From Rhodococcus sp. G-MC3 (GTDB lineage Bacteria > Actinomycetota > Actinomycetes > Mycobacteriales > Mycobacteriaceae), in NCBI RefSeq assembly GCF_030063335.1, contig NZ_JASISW010000008.1, positions 1-64,000 of the forward strand: 64,000 nucleotides of DNA, read 5' to 3'. Shown here piece by piece: positions 24,702 through 33,750 of the stretch (positions are counted from its first letter, which is position 1; each line of letters starts with the position of its first letter). Position numbers and translations under genes: made by a program. Under the pieces are notes generated by a model. That model saw only the letters and a list, made by a program, of their open reading frames with translations, made no database searches and was not told the DNA's origin.

Positions 24702-26567
24702 GTGAGCGACGTTGCGGACGTCAGCGCTGGAATGTCGACGTTCTCGACACCCGTCGAAACCGATCAATGGTGGCATTTCAAGTGTAGGACGGCCGCCGGA
24801 GTCGCCCGGTGGGCATCGCCACGACGTCCTGACGACCAAGGGTCGGGGGAGGGCAAGGTCGTCGCAGAATCTCTCCTTGCTCGACCGGGCGCACGTCGGA
24901 TCGGCGACGACTCTCCGTCCGATCTTCTCGGTTCGGCTGTGGCTGTGGCCTTCCATCCGTCGGGTGATCGTGTTGCCTACGTGAGCGATTCGAGTGGAAC
25001 CGAACATCTCCGTCTGTATGTGCGATGGATCGATCAACCCGGTCACGACGAAGTCTTCGCCGATTCTGTCTCGCACTCCCTGTGCTGGGGGGTCGGCGAT
25101 CACGCCGATCACCTCTACTTCTGTAAGATCGACGACACCCTGCGGCCGTATGCGGTGGCGCGCACGACCGCTAGCGGTGACACGAAAGATGTTCTCGTCG
25201 AACATGATCCCGAACGATCGGTCCGCGTCGCACGCTGCGTTACCGGTGATGCCCTCGTCGTGCACTCGGCGTCCGCGGTCTCGACACACGTTCATGCAGT
25301 GGACGACACCGGGACGGTCGCCCGATTCGCCGGGCCTGACCGCTCGGACGCGCGATGGCACATCGATACTGTGTTCGCAGACAACGGAACCCGCCGCTGG
25401 ATCGCGTTGGCAGACAACGGCCAGGACGGACGCTTTCGGGTGATGACGGCGACGGGAGTTCCCGGTGACGAATGCTGGACTATCGTGTACACGCCGAAAG
25501 AGAACCACATTCGTGCGCTTCACTCTCGCGGAACCCATGCGCTCGTCGAAGAAGTAGGACCCGAGGGTGAGCGGTACATGTTCGTCAGTGCAGACGGAAC
25601 GGCACACGTGGTGCAGCGCACCGATATCTGGAACGGGCGCCCCGCACGGTACGTCCTCGACCTCTCGTCCGCGGGTGATACGACGTCGTTCACGGTGTCG
25701 ACGCCTCTCGACCCGCCGTTCGTCGTCGACGTCGATGGTGCAGGTCGCGCCCGTCGCCGCACGCCTGAAACATCACACACTTACGAAATGACCCAGATCG
25801 GCGCGGTAGCGCCCGATGGACTGTCGGTGCCGGTGACAATGCTACGTCGCCGCGGGGCTGACTGGGGTGCTCCGTGCGCAGTCGAGGTGTACGGCGCGTA
25901 CGGCGTCGAACTCGGTCGTCAGTTCGATCCGACCGTCACCCAGTTGCTCGACGCAGGAATCGTAGTGGCCATCGCGCATGTTCGCGGTGGATCGGAGCGC
26001 GGACCAGGATGGCATGCGCTCGGAATCGGTGCAGGAAAAGAGGATTCGGTATCGGACTTCCTCGCGTGCCTAGAGGAGATCGGTCGTCACCTCTGGGTCG
26101 ACCCACGCAGGGTCGCTGCGTGGGGCACGAGTGCAGGCGGAACGATAGTCTGCGCCGCAATCAACCGAGCACCACACCTGATGTTCGCCGCAGCACTGGA
26201 CGTTCCCTTCGTCGATCCACTCGGCACCCTCAGCGACGACAAGGCACCGCTCGCACTGCGAGATCGCGCGGAGTGGGGTGACCCCGTGCACGACGCGATG
26301 GTCCTTGCCGCAATGCAACGCTATTCGCCCTTGCAGAATGCAGGCCCCGGACCTCATCCAATACTGCGGGTCACGGCGGGACAGCACGATCCGCGGGCGC
26401 CGCTCGCGGATATCGAGCGCTGGCTGGACCGGTTGGGCGAGGTGGACGTCGTCCGAGTGATCACCGAGAGCGGCCACACCGGAGATCGCGCAGGAACAGT
26501 CCAGTGGCTCACCGAACTTCTCGCGAAGACGCGGGACCACGACGCAACCATGAGGAGGGTGTCATGA
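24702..26567 (+). CDS. S9 family (prolyl oligopeptidase-type) peptidase, probable leader protease
   Basis: This 621-residue protein has an N-terminal beta-propeller (residues about 20-370) and a C-terminal alpha/beta-hydrolase. The nucleophile Ser is in 'AAWGTSAGGTIVCAAIN' (GxSxG), after the S9A signature 'IAHVRGGSERGPGWHALGIG'. The acid lies near 'VTAGQHDPRAPLADIERW', and the His is in 'ITESGHTGDRAG'. No signal peptide is present, so it acts in the cytosol. The GTG start at 24702 closely follows the micro-peptide stop. Its stop overlaps the ABC ATPase start (ATGA). S9 peptidases occur in class V lanthipeptide clusters, where leader removal is the expected job; this is inferred from context. 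Confidence 0.85.
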   Translation: MSDVADVSAGMSTFSTPVETDQWWHFKCRTAAGVARWASPRRPDDQGSGEGKVVAESLLARPGARRIGDDSPSDLLGSAVAVAFHPSGDRVAYVSDSSGTEHLRLYVRWIDQPGHDEVFADSVSHSLCWGVGDHADHLYFCKIDDTLRPYAVARTTASGDTKDVLVEHDPERSVRVARCVTGDALVVHSASAVSTHVHAVDDTGTVARFAGPDRSDARWHIDTVFADNGTRRWIALADNGQDGRFRVMTATGVPGDECWTIVYTPKENHIRALHSRGTHALVEEVGPEGERYMFVSADGTAHVVQRTDIWNGRPARYVLDLSSAGDTTSFTVSTPLDPPFVVDVDGAGRARRRTPETSHTYEMTQIGAVAPDGLSVPVTMLRRRGADWGAPCAVEVYGAYGVELGRQFDPTVTQLLDAGIVVAIAHVRGGSERGPGWHALGIGAGKEDSVSDFLACLEEIGRHLWVDPRRVAAWGTSAGGTIVCAAINRAPHLMFAAALDVPFVDPLGTLSDDKAPLALRDRAEWGDPVHDAMVLAAMQRYSPLQNAGPGPHPILRVTAGQHDPRAPLADIERWLDRLGEVDVVRVITESGHTGDRAGTVQWLTELLAKTRDHDATMRRVS

Positions 26568-27583
26568 GGACCGCGACAGGCGAGCCTGGAGTCCACCGGA
26601 CGGAGGCTGCGCCGCAACCGGCGCAGGCCCCGCTGGGCGACCATGTGATCGACGTCCGCGGATTGCGCCGACGGTACGGCGGTCCCGACGGATTCGAGGC
26701 GGTCCGCGGTATCGACTTCCATGTCGATGCAGGCGAACTGTATGCGCTGCTCGGCACCAACGGTGCAGGAAAGACTTCCACACTCGAAGTGATCGAGGGT
26801 CTGTCGCCGTCGAGTGACGGTTCGGTTCGGGTGCTCGGGATGGATCCGTGGACCTCACGCCGCGAGGTGCGTCCCTACATGGGAATCATGTTGCAGTCCG
26901 GCGGATTTCCGAGCAATCTCACCGTTCGCGAGACTGCGCAGATGTGGTCGGGAACGCTTGCGGTGAGTCGGCCGGTCGACGAGGCGCTCGAGATGGCAGA
27001 CGTCGCCCATCGAGCAGATGTGGTGATCAGCCAGCTGTCGGGCGGCGAACGCAGGCGACTCGACCTCGCAATTGCCCTGCTCAATCGACCGCGGGTGTTG
27101 TTCCTCGACGAACCGACCACGGGTCTGGATCCGGAGAGTCGTCGAAACCTGTGGTCCCTCATCACCGATCTGAAGAACGACGGCACTGCCATCGTCCTGA
27201 CGACGCACTACCTCGACGAGGTCGAATCGCTCGCCGACCGGCTCTCGATCATGCACCGAGGTGTGATCCGGGTGCAGGGTACACCGGCGGAAATAGTCGC
27301 AGGCGAGCCGTCGACAATCAAGTTCGCAACTGTCGACGGTGTTTCCGAAGCGGTCGGAACGTCGGCGTCGGTACATGATTCGAACGGTCGGACCACTGTG
27401 ACCACCCATGATCTGCAGTCGACGTTGACCGACCTACTCGACTGGGCGCGCCGCTCCGAGACGTCTCTGGCCGAACTGGACGCGCGCAGCGCATCTCTCG
27501 AGTCTGTCTTCTTGTCCTTTGTCGACAACGACCCCGGCATCCTCGACACCCCGAACCCCGCACAGGACGGAGCAATGTCATGA
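26564..27583 (+). CDS. ABC exporter ATP-binding protein (DrrA/CcmA-like)
   Basis: This 339-residue cytosolic ATPase has Walker A 'LLGTNGAGKTSTLE', Q-loop 'GIMLQSGGFPSNLTV', signature 'QLSGGERRRLDLAIAL', Walker B 'VLFLDEPTTGLDPESR' and H-loop 'VLTTHYLDEV'. A C-terminal roughly 80-residue domain after the ATPase is typical of DrrA-like exporter subunits. The ATG at 26564 overlaps the peptidase stop, and its own stop overlaps the permease ATG (27580), each as ATGA. With the permease it should form the exporter and/or immunity pump for the mature lanthipeptide. Confidence 0.93.
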   Translation: MRTATGEPGVHRTEAAPQPAQAPLGDHVIDVRGLRRRYGGPDGFEAVRGIDFHVDAGELYALLGTNGAGKTSTLEVIEGLSPSSDGSVRVLGMDPWTSRREVRPYMGIMLQSGGFPSNLTVRETAQMWSGTLAVSRPVDEALEMADVAHRADVVISQLSGGERRRLDLAIALLNRPRVLFLDEPTTGLDPESRRNLWSLITDLKNDGTAIVLTTHYLDEVESLADRLSIMHRGVIRVQGTPAEIVAGEPSTIKFATVDGVSEAVGTSASVHDSNGRTTVTTHDLQSTLTDLLDWARRSETSLAELDARSASLESVFLSFVDNDPGILDTPNPAQDGAMS

Positions 27584-28404
27584 GTACACCCTCGTTCGCT
27601 GGGGTTGAACTGGACCGTAAGCCGGTCTCGAGCACAGCCCGGATGTCGTCGCTGGTCGGCGGTGAAACGAGGCTGTTGCGTCGCAACAAATTGATGTTGT
27701 TCAACGCGTTCGTGATGCCGATTTTGCCGTTCCTGCTGCTGATTCCGATGAGGCTGAACGACAAGCTCGATCAAGAGCAGACAATGTTGTTCGTGTCGAT
27801 TTCACTCGCGCTCATCTTGCTGTTCGTCATCTATTACAACGTTCTCTCGGCTGCAGTTGCCCGACGAGACGAGTTGGTGCTCAAACGATTACGAACAGGT
27901 GAGGCGTCGGACAAGGAAATTCTGACGTGCCTGGCGCTGCCGTCGATGGCAATCGGGGTCATTTTGTTCGTCGCCATGACGCTCGTCGCCTGGTTGGTGC
28001 TTGGGCAGGCGCCGCCGATAAACCCGGTACTGCTGGCCGTGTCAGTGCTGGGCGGATCGCTGCTGTTCGTTCTGCTGGCATTGGTGACGACGACGTTCAC
28101 CAAGAGTTCGGAGGCAGCGCAGATCACCAGCTTGCCGATCGTTCTCGTCTCGATGCTGGGCGTGGGATTCGCATCGGTGGACTGGATGCCCGAGTGGGCC
28201 CAGCTTGCGACTCGCTTCACGCCGATGTCACCGGTGTCGGAATTGTTCCGGCTCGGGTGGGGTGGTGAGATGTACGACGGCACGGTGGTCGGTTTTATCG
28301 ACAGCTTCGTGGGTTCGTGGCAACCGCTGGCAATTCTGGTCGGTTGGATCGTTCTTGCCGCAGGCTGTGCGCTCACGTATTTCCGTTGGGAACCCCGCGG
28401 CTGA
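27580..28404 (+). CDS. ABC-2 type exporter permease
   Basis: This 274-residue permease has six hydrophobic segments: about residues 40-58 (FNAFVMPILPFLLLIPM), 70-90 (MLFVSISLALILLFVIYYNV), 120-145, 150-175 (LLAVSVLGGSLLFVLLALVT), 185-205 and 245-270. The conserved cytoplasmic loop 'RRDELVLKRLRTGEASDKEI' is the coupling helix of the ABC-2/DrrB class. It partners the ATPase gene directly upstream (4-bp overlap). Its last 32 bases overlap the 3' end of the flavoprotein gene from the opposite operon, so the two arms of the island meet here without a terminator. Confidence 0.9.
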   Translation: MSTPSFAGVELDRKPVSSTARMSSLVGGETRLLRRNKLMLFNAFVMPILPFLLLIPMRLNDKLDQEQTMLFVSISLALILLFVIYYNVLSAAVARRDELVLKRLRTGEASDKEILTCLALPSMAIGVILFVAMTLVAWLVLGQAPPINPVLLAVSVLGGSLLFVLLALVTTTFTKSSEAAQITSLPIVLVSMLGVGFASVDWMPEWAQLATRFTPMSPVSELFRLGWGGEMYDGTVVGFIDSFVGSWQPLAILVGWIVLAAGCALTYFRWEPRG

Positions 28405-29890
28405 GCAGTCGAGCAGCGTCGGCGGTGTCGGTGTGCACGGCCGCCATGGCTTCGCTCAGGTGTGTCCACTTGTCGGTGAGATCGCCGGTAGCCGATTCGA
28501 AACGTGCAAAATCCAACAGGTGCAGTGCCATTCGGAGAACTGCAGTGCGAACGGTCCCGGCGAGTATCGCCGGGTCGTCCGCGGTCACAAGTGTGCTCAT
28601 CAGTGCGTCGAGTCGCTCGTTCGCCTGTAGCCCGGCGATGCTGCGTCGCAACTCGGCGAGTTCGCCCAGAAGCATTCCGCGATCGTGCCCAGGACCGGCA
28701 ACGCCGATACACTCGCTGCTCAGCAGGTCCACAGCGGGGGAGTCCCTGCCGGGGACAGGGAACACCGTGCCAAGGCCGAAGTCGCCGAAACATGGGGTGG
28801 TCCCACTGGATGCGTCGAGCAGTGTCCGGAGATCGCTGCGCCAGTTCGCGCCCAACTGGTGCTGCGCGCCTGTCGGTTCTGGTCCGTCTTCCAGATGCCA
28901 CGCAAGTCGCCGTAACGTAGCAGGCGCTGCTCGCGTGTGCACGTCGGGCACCCGCACAGGCAACTCGACCAGCAATTCGCCGAGATCGTTCACCGCGGTG
29001 GCCAACGCTTCCACAGCAGCATCGATCTGGGGTTCGATGTTCGACGTCAGCCACCTCGAGGCCGCGGCGGGGCCGTCGGTGAACGTCAGGGCTGCATCGC
29101 GAAACCACACGGGACAGCGCACCGTGGTCGCTCGCTTCTCCCACGAGCCTACGACTGTCGGTAGCTGTGACGACGGGGCGAGCCACGTGGTTCGCTCTAC
29201 GGCGAAAGCGCTACCGAGATCACGAATGATCAGTTCCACGTTGGCATTCGACGCATGGCCGATGATGCCTCGCGCGCCCCACTGCTCGGCCGAGGACGGT
29301 CCGGGGCCACCCAGCGCGATATCGACTGCAGCGGGGAACGATGCGGGAGCGTGGGCGTCGCGTCGACGCGTCTGAGTACTGATCGCGTCGGCGGTGGGCA
29401 GAACGGCAACGGCGGGTCTGCGGTGAAGAGTCTGGACTGCGCTCACATACGCAGGCGCGCTGTCCCCTCCGGGTGGCAGTGCAGGAGCGAGAACGATCGG
29501 TGCCCCGGCCACCTGAAGCGCGAGCATTGCAGGTGTGTCCGCATTACCCGACGCGAGCCGGGTGACGAAGGAAAACGTTGCCGGGTACACGAGTACGGCG
29601 TCGGCCCACTGTGACCATTCGACGTGCGGCGAGTGCCCCTCTCCGAGAGTGTCCCACTCGTCTACCCACACCGCATCCGAGGAGAGCGCGAGCAACGCTG
29701 TGCGAGAGACGAACTTAGCGGCGGATCTGGTCAGCACCATGCGTATCTCGATGTCCGGCCGGAGCTGCTGAAGCGACGTCAGATGAAACGGGACGAACGA
29801 GGCGCTCACCGAACCCGTGACCACCCACAGGAGTCGTCGGGCACGTGCGGCGCCGTTCGATGCGGGTGCGTTCGCTTTCGGTCCGCTCAT
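28373..29890 (-). CDS. HFCD flavoprotein (LanD-like cysteine decarboxylase) fused to a C-terminal domain of unknown type
   Basis: This 505-residue two-part protein has an HFCD flavoprotein fold at residues about 18-160: 'LLWVVTGSVSASFVPFHL' (FMN phosphate loop), active His at about 89 in 'SPHVEWSQWADAVLV', 'YPATFSFVTRLASGNADT' in the place of PASANT, and 'APALPPGG' in the place of the PxMNxxMW clamp. HFCD enzymes oxidatively decarboxylate C-terminal Cys to the thioenol needed for AviCys. Residues about 190-505 (such as GANWRSDLRTLLDASSG) match no family I recognise. It starts at ATG 29890, overlapping the reductase stop by 4 bp, and is last in the operon. By elimination, the extra domain could hold the cyclase (LanX-like) activity; that is inference. 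Confidence 0.8.
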   Translation of the reverse strand: MSGPKANAPASNGAARARRLLWVVTGSVSASFVPFHLTSLQQLRPDIEIRMVLTRSAAKFVSRTALLALSSDAVWVDEWDTLGEGHSPHVEWSQWADAVLVYPATFSFVTRLASGNADTPAMLALQVAGAPIVLAPALPPGGDSAPAYVSAVQTLHRRPAVAVLPTADAISTQTRRRDAHAPASFPAAVDIALGGPGPSSAEQWGARGIIGHASNANVELIIRDLGSAFAVERTTWLAPSSQLPTVVGSWEKRATTVRCPVWFRDAALTFTDGPAAASRWLTSNIEPQIDAAVEALATAVNDLGELLVELPVRVPDVHTRAAPATLRRLAWHLEDGPEPTGAQHQLGANWRSDLRTLLDASSGTTPCFGDFGLGTVFPVPGRDSPAVDLLSSECIGVAGPGHDRGMLLGELAELRRSIAGLQANERLDALMSTLVTADDPAILAGTVRTAVLRMALHLLDFARFESATGDLTDKWTHLSEAMAAVHTDTADAARLLSRGVPNGNT

Positions 29891-30864
29891 ACAAGTGTTT
29901 CCGTCGACTGCCGAAGTGCCCACTCGTGCAGGATGGCGTCGAGGTCTGCACGGACCGCGTCCTCGTCGTTGGTGGTGAAGGCCGCACCTGCAAGATTCAG
30001 GGCGACTTCGTCCACGCCGCAGTCCTCCCACTTTTTCAGTTGGTCGACTATGTCCGCTGGTGATCCGAAGCAGTACACCCCTCGCTCGACCAGCAGAGCG
30101 GCGTCGACGACGACATCTCCGTCGAGCGGAACTCCGGCTGCTGTCAGCATCTTCCGATAGTGCGGCATGGCAAGATGCATGCGCGAGGCGGTGATGACCT
30201 GGTGCAGCGGGTCCCGACCGGGATGGTCGACGATCACGTGCACCACCGCTACTGCTCGCGGCCTCGACGTCCGTCCGGCGGCATCGGCTCCGGTGGCCAT
30301 CGCGGGGACGAGCTCGTCCCGAATGAATTCGGGCGGGGTCAACCACGTGACGGCCGCATCGCAGTAACGTCCGGCGACTCCGGCCATTCCCGATCGCAGC
30401 ACACCAGCCGCGATCTCGACGTGGGCAGGTGATTCGAGGGGCGGCAAATCTGCTGTGACGGTGTAGTACTCGCCCGAACGACGAGCGCTGCCCTTCGAAA
30501 TCAGCTCGCGGACCGAGGACAGGTACTCGGCCATGGCGGTCAGGGGAGACCGGTAGGGCTCGCCACGTAGACCGGCCTGAAATCGCCGCGACCCGGCGCC
30601 GAACCCCGCGACGTGAGTTCGGCCGGTACGCAGCGCAACCGAGCGCGCCTGCACTGCAGCGTCCACAGGGTGGCGAAGCGGCGCGAGTGTCACCGCCGTG
30701 CCGGTGTCGATTCCGTCGAGAGTCGACAGCAGCTGGTGGGGTTCGACGACCATCGACTGTCCGAGCCACAGTCGTCCGTCGTGCCCGTCACGGAGTGGCC
30801 CGACATATGGTTCGATCTCCGAAGCGGAGCGCGGTGAATGCGGAACGAAAATCGACAACCTCAC
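29887..30864 (-). CDS. LLM-class F420-type oxidoreductase, candidate dehydroamino-acid reductase (LanJC-like)
   Basis: This 325-residue TIM-barrel protein of the luciferase-like class shows 'RLSIFVPHSPRSASEIEPYV' at the start, 'LWLGQSMVVEPHQLLSTLDG', 'TAVTLAPLRHPVDAAVQARS', 'THVAGFGAGSRRFQAGLRGE' and 'AGVLRSGMAGVAGRYCDAAV'. In lexapeptide-type clusters an F420H2-dependent relative (LxmJ) reduces Dha to D-Ala, so the same role is proposed here. GTG 30862-30864 overlaps the methyltransferase stop as GTGA, which fixes the start; the longer frame upstream is an antisense-like shadow. The 4-bp overlaps on both sides place it firmly in the cluster operon. Confidence 0.82.
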   Translation of the reverse strand: MRLSIFVPHSPRSASEIEPYVGPLRDGHDGRLWLGQSMVVEPHQLLSTLDGIDTGTAVTLAPLRHPVDAAVQARSVALRTGRTHVAGFGAGSRRFQAGLRGEPYRSPLTAMAEYLSSVRELISKGSARRSGEYYTVTADLPPLESPAHVEIAAGVLRSGMAGVAGRYCDAAVTWLTPPEFIRDELVPAMATGADAAGRTSRPRAVAVVHVIVDHPGRDPLHQVITASRMHLAMPHYRKMLTAAGVPLDGDVVVDAALLVERGVYCFGSPADIVDQLKKWEDCGVDEVALNLAGAAFTTNDEDAVRADLDAILHEWALRQSTETLV

Positions 30865-31595
30865 GGGCGGGTCTTCCGGTAGCGGCTGATCACCCGAGCC
30901 GGTGCGTCCCCGAGTGGTTGCTCTGCCCAGCCGGAGTGACGAACGACGAGCTCGGCACCGGCGAGTTCGGCCATCAGGTCGAGCTCCGGCGGCCACACGT
31001 AGCGGAAGGGCTCGTTGATCTTCTCCAGCCCGTCCGGTCCGATGATCGTATGGGCGTACAGCATCATCTGATCGGTTTTGCGTGTGAACGATGCGGTGAC
31101 CATCAACCGGGTCTCGGACACCGCGTTCATGCTGACCGGCGAACCCTGTGGGACATCGGGAATGGATGCAGGCCAAGTCGTGTCGACGATGAGCAGGCCG
31201 TTGTCGGTCAGGTGCGCTACAGCTCGCTCGATCGCTGCCTTCTGCAGCTTTTGGTTGGGCAGTGCGTAGAGGGAATCGGCGAACATGACGACGATGTCGA
31301 ATGTCGCGCCGAGCTCGAAGTCCGTCATGTCAGCTTCAACGCTGGTGACTCGACCCTCCGACTTCTCGTCGAGACGCGCAAGCATGTCGACGGAGATGTC
31401 GAGGCCCGTGACCGACACGTCACGTTCGGCCAGCGCGAGCGCCAATCTCCCTGTTCCCACTCCGAGTTCGAGGATCGACCCGCCAGGGGCGAGCCCGGCG
31501 AGCGAGTCGACGGCCGCCGTGACATCCGGGCCCGGCGGATACAGAGAGTCGTACTGCTCAGCGAACTTTCGGCCGTACTCGGTTGCGTCGAACAT
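30861..31595 (-). CDS. SAM-dependent class I methyltransferase (LanM/LxmM-like N-methyltransferase candidate)
   Basis: This 244-residue Rossmann methyltransferase has motif I ILELGVGTGRLALALA at residues 41-56, acidic motif II 'VTGLDISVDMLARLDEK', and motif post-II 'VEADMTDFELGATFDIVVMF'. The N-terminus (FDATEYGRKFAEQYDSLYPP) resembles small-molecule or peptide N-methyltransferases. Lexapeptide and pristinin-type clusters contain a methyltransferase that N,N-dimethylates the core's first residue; the same step is likely here but is inferred. The ATG at 31593-31595 lies 29 bp after the HopA1-like gene, the one sizeable gap between the modification genes. Confidence 0.82.
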   Translation of the reverse strand: MFDATEYGRKFAEQYDSLYPPGPDVTAAVDSLAGLAPGGSILELGVGTGRLALALAERDVSVTGLDISVDMLARLDEKSEGRVTSVEADMTDFELGATFDIVVMFADSLYALPNQKLQKAAIERAVAHLTDNGLLIVDTTWPASIPDVPQGSPVSMNAVSETRLMVTASFTRKTDQMMLYAHTIIGPDGLEKINEPFRYVWPPELDLMAELAGAELVVRHSGWAEQPLGDAPARVISRYRKTRP

Positions 31596-31624
31596 AGGCA
31601 GGTGGTCCTCCCGGTGTCGCGTGC

Positions 31625-32623
31625 TCAGGGTGTGTGGTTGCCGCGTGGTGTGTCGTTGTTGAGCGCTGGGTTGTCGGGTTGGATGTTGGCATCGAGAAAA
31701 GCGCGGTGCACGCGGACGAGCACGTCGGAGACTTCATCGCCGTCATGACCGCTTTCGAGTATTCCGGTGGCAAGCGCAAAACATCGGTGTTCTCCGAAAC
31801 TCATGCGGCTCATGCCGGGTCGCGCGTCGCGTGGTTCCTCGGCGGTACCGATACCGTGGGCGACCGATTCGGTGAACAGGGAGGACGACGACCCCACCGG
31901 CATTCCGCCTGCAACCAATTCGCCGAGGATGCCCGCTACCCGCTGTCTCAGGTCGGGGTTGTCATCGACGTAGATGACCATCGAATCGGAGCGCGGGTAG
32001 GTCCGGTGCGTCGATCCGACCTTCGCGCGGTACCGAATTCCTGCTGATTCGAGCGCATCGAGAGTGTGCCGCCAGACGAGGGGCGCGTCGTCGCGAGAAT
32101 CGATTGCTAGATAGAACCGGCGGATGCTGCCGGCGCGTAACAGACGCCCAACCGACGAATCCGCCAACCAGAAACCCGGGGAGAGAGCTGGACGGGTCGA
32201 TGGGATCGTGACGGCTCTGCCGTCGATCCTCGTGTCCCCGATCCCGGTGTCCCCGATCCTCGTATGTTCGATCTTCGTATGTTCGGGCAACCGGACTCGG
32301 ACCCCGTCGAGGACGACGATCGAGCCGTCGGGATCGTGGTCGTCCACGACGGTGACGAGCGCGATGGTGGTCTCGTGTGGAGTGTGCGCCGAAAGTACCT
32401 TCTCGAACGCGGGGTCACGGTGTGGATCGGAGTCATCGTCGGTCGATTCGCGACGAATGTGCCAGCTGCTGTACAGGTGTCCGGACAGCAGCTGGCGCAG
32501 GTCCCTGAGCGTCTCGGCGTTCAGCTCGGTGCCGTCGATCGTGACGGATACGGCAGTGCGGTCGATTCGAATGTCGGATAGACGCTCGACGATCGCCGGT
32601 GAGAGGGGAGCCGTCGCGGTCAT
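31625..32623 (-). CDS. HopA1-family protein, candidate lanthipeptide lyase (LanY-like)
   Basis: This 332-residue protein matches the 'T3SS effector HopA1' family: 'LSGHLYSSWHIRRESTDDDS' near residue 50, 'FWLADSS' and 'RRFYLAIDSRDDAPLVWRHT' in the middle, then 'GIRYRAKVGSTHRTYPRSDS' with the conserved Lys and Arg, and 'MVIYVDDNPD'. In class V lanthipeptide and thioamitide pathways the HopA1 partner eliminates phosphate from phospho-Ser/Thr made by an APH-type kinase. It overlaps the kinase gene by 4 bp (ATG 32621-32623). An imperfect pentapeptide repeat (KIEHT-RIGDT-GIGDT-RIDGR) around residues 113-132 is an insertion peculiar to this copy. Confidence 0.82.
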   Translation of the reverse strand: MTATAPLSPAIVERLSDIRIDRTAVSVTIDGTELNAETLRDLRQLLSGHLYSSWHIRRESTDDDSDPHRDPAFEKVLSAHTPHETTIALVTVVDDHDPDGSIVVLDGVRVRLPEHTKIEHTRIGDTGIGDTRIDGRAVTIPSTRPALSPGFWLADSSVGRLLRAGSIRRFYLAIDSRDDAPLVWRHTLDALESAGIRYRAKVGSTHRTYPRSDSMVIYVDDNPDLRQRVAGILGELVAGGMPVGSSSSLFTESVAHGIGTAEEPRDARPGMSRMSFGEHRCFALATGILESGHDGDEVSDVLVRVHRAFLDANIQPDNPALNNDTPRGNHTP

Positions 32624-33750
32624 GATGGCCGTCCGGTCGGGATCGCTTCGAACGTTGCGCTGAAGCGGACGGGGTCCATCGTTGCTGCCCGCCCGATACC
32701 CGCCGCAGCCCGGTGCACACTCAGCAGTCGATTTCGGTCCTTGCCTGCCGCCAACAGTCGGTCGAACATGTGCCATCCCACCCACGCCGTTGCGCGAGTG
32801 GTCAGATCGGAGTCGAGATGTTCGGTGACACTTCGGTACCCGTTCCAGAACTCGGTGAACGCCGGGCGTTGGGCGTCGAGCGCATCAGTACCGCGATCGA
32901 GGATGGTCTCGTGGGTGAGATCGGCATCGAGTGCGAAGTCTCCCGACCAATCCTTGATTATCGACAACACTGCGCGGTACGTCAGATCGCCGAGAAGCGC
33001 CCCGATGTCGCGCGCGGGGTCGCCGAGTCGGAAGTCCTCGAAATCGGTGAGGTAGACCGAGGTCTCGTCGAGGAGCACCTGGTCCAGTCGCATGTCACCG
33101 TGGATGGGGCGCTGGGGTGCAGCGGCCTCTTGGGCGCGGAGGTCGGCGAGAGCGTCGAGCAACGGACGGTCTGACTGCATCAGCGACCATGCTTCCAGTT
33201 CGCCGGCGCTGCACTGCGTCCAGTACCTCAGTGGCAACGCGCGAAGTGAACCGAGCGGTGGGAATCGGTGCGGGGTGACCGGAATCGAATCGATTCCCTC
33301 CGCCGCAGAGTGAAACACCGCCAACTGGCGGCCGACGACCTCGAACTTCGTGGCATCCATGTCGCGTTCGTCGAACGTAGCGGCGAGAGTGCGTGCGTCG
33401 GGAACCAACTCGTAGACCAGAATTCCGTGCTCGTGACTCGATGCCAGCAGCGTGGGAACACCTGCCGAGTGCATGGAGGCACGATTGATGCGGGCGAAGT
33501 TTTCGAATTTCATGGTGTGGTCGAATCCGGTGTTCGACGGATCGGGATCGACCAGCTTGACGAACAGGCCGACGCCGCTGTCGGTGTGGACAGCAACGTT
33601 GGTGTTTCGCCCCGACAGGACGTGTGCGGAGTCGATGACGGCCGTGCCCAGATTCGCGTCGCTGAGTACATCTGCGAAACTGGTCGACTCGAGCAGGGCG
33701 CGAGCGCGAGAATCGAGCGCGGCGGGAGACTTCGGGACGTCGGGGCTCAC
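32620..33750 (-). CDS. Aminoglycoside-phosphotransferase-fold kinase (LanK-like)
   Basis: This 376-residue APH/protein-kinase-fold enzyme has the ATP-lysine region 'GVGLFVKLVDPD' near residue 64, hinge 'GILVYELVPDARTLA', and catalytic Brenner loop 'RPIHGDMRLDQVLLDETS' near residue 217 (the usual HGDxxxxN Asn is Asp here). The metal-binding 'YLTDFEDFRLGDPARDIGAL' follows. In class V clusters this kinase phosphorylates precursor Ser/Thr before HopA1-type elimination. GTG 33748-33750 overlaps the membrane-protein stop as GTGA, and its stop overlaps the next ATG. The HGD-to-D variation may merely reflect the RiPP subgroup. Confidence 0.87.
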   Translation of the reverse strand: MSPDVPKSPAALDSRARALLESTSFADVLSDANLGTAVIDSAHVLSGRNTNVAVHTDSGVGLFVKLVDPDPSNTGFDHTMKFENFARINRASMHSAGVPTLLASSHEHGILVYELVPDARTLAATFDERDMDATKFEVVGRQLAVFHSAAEGIDSIPVTPHRFPPLGSLRALPLRYWTQCSAGELEAWSLMQSDRPLLDALADLRAQEAAAPQRPIHGDMRLDQVLLDETSVYLTDFEDFRLGDPARDIGALLGDLTYRAVLSIIKDWSGDFALDADLTHETILDRGTDALDAQRPAFTEFWNGYRSVTEHLDSDLTTRATAWVGWHMFDRLLAAGKDRNRLLSVHRAAAGIGRAATMDPVRFSATFEAIPTGRPS

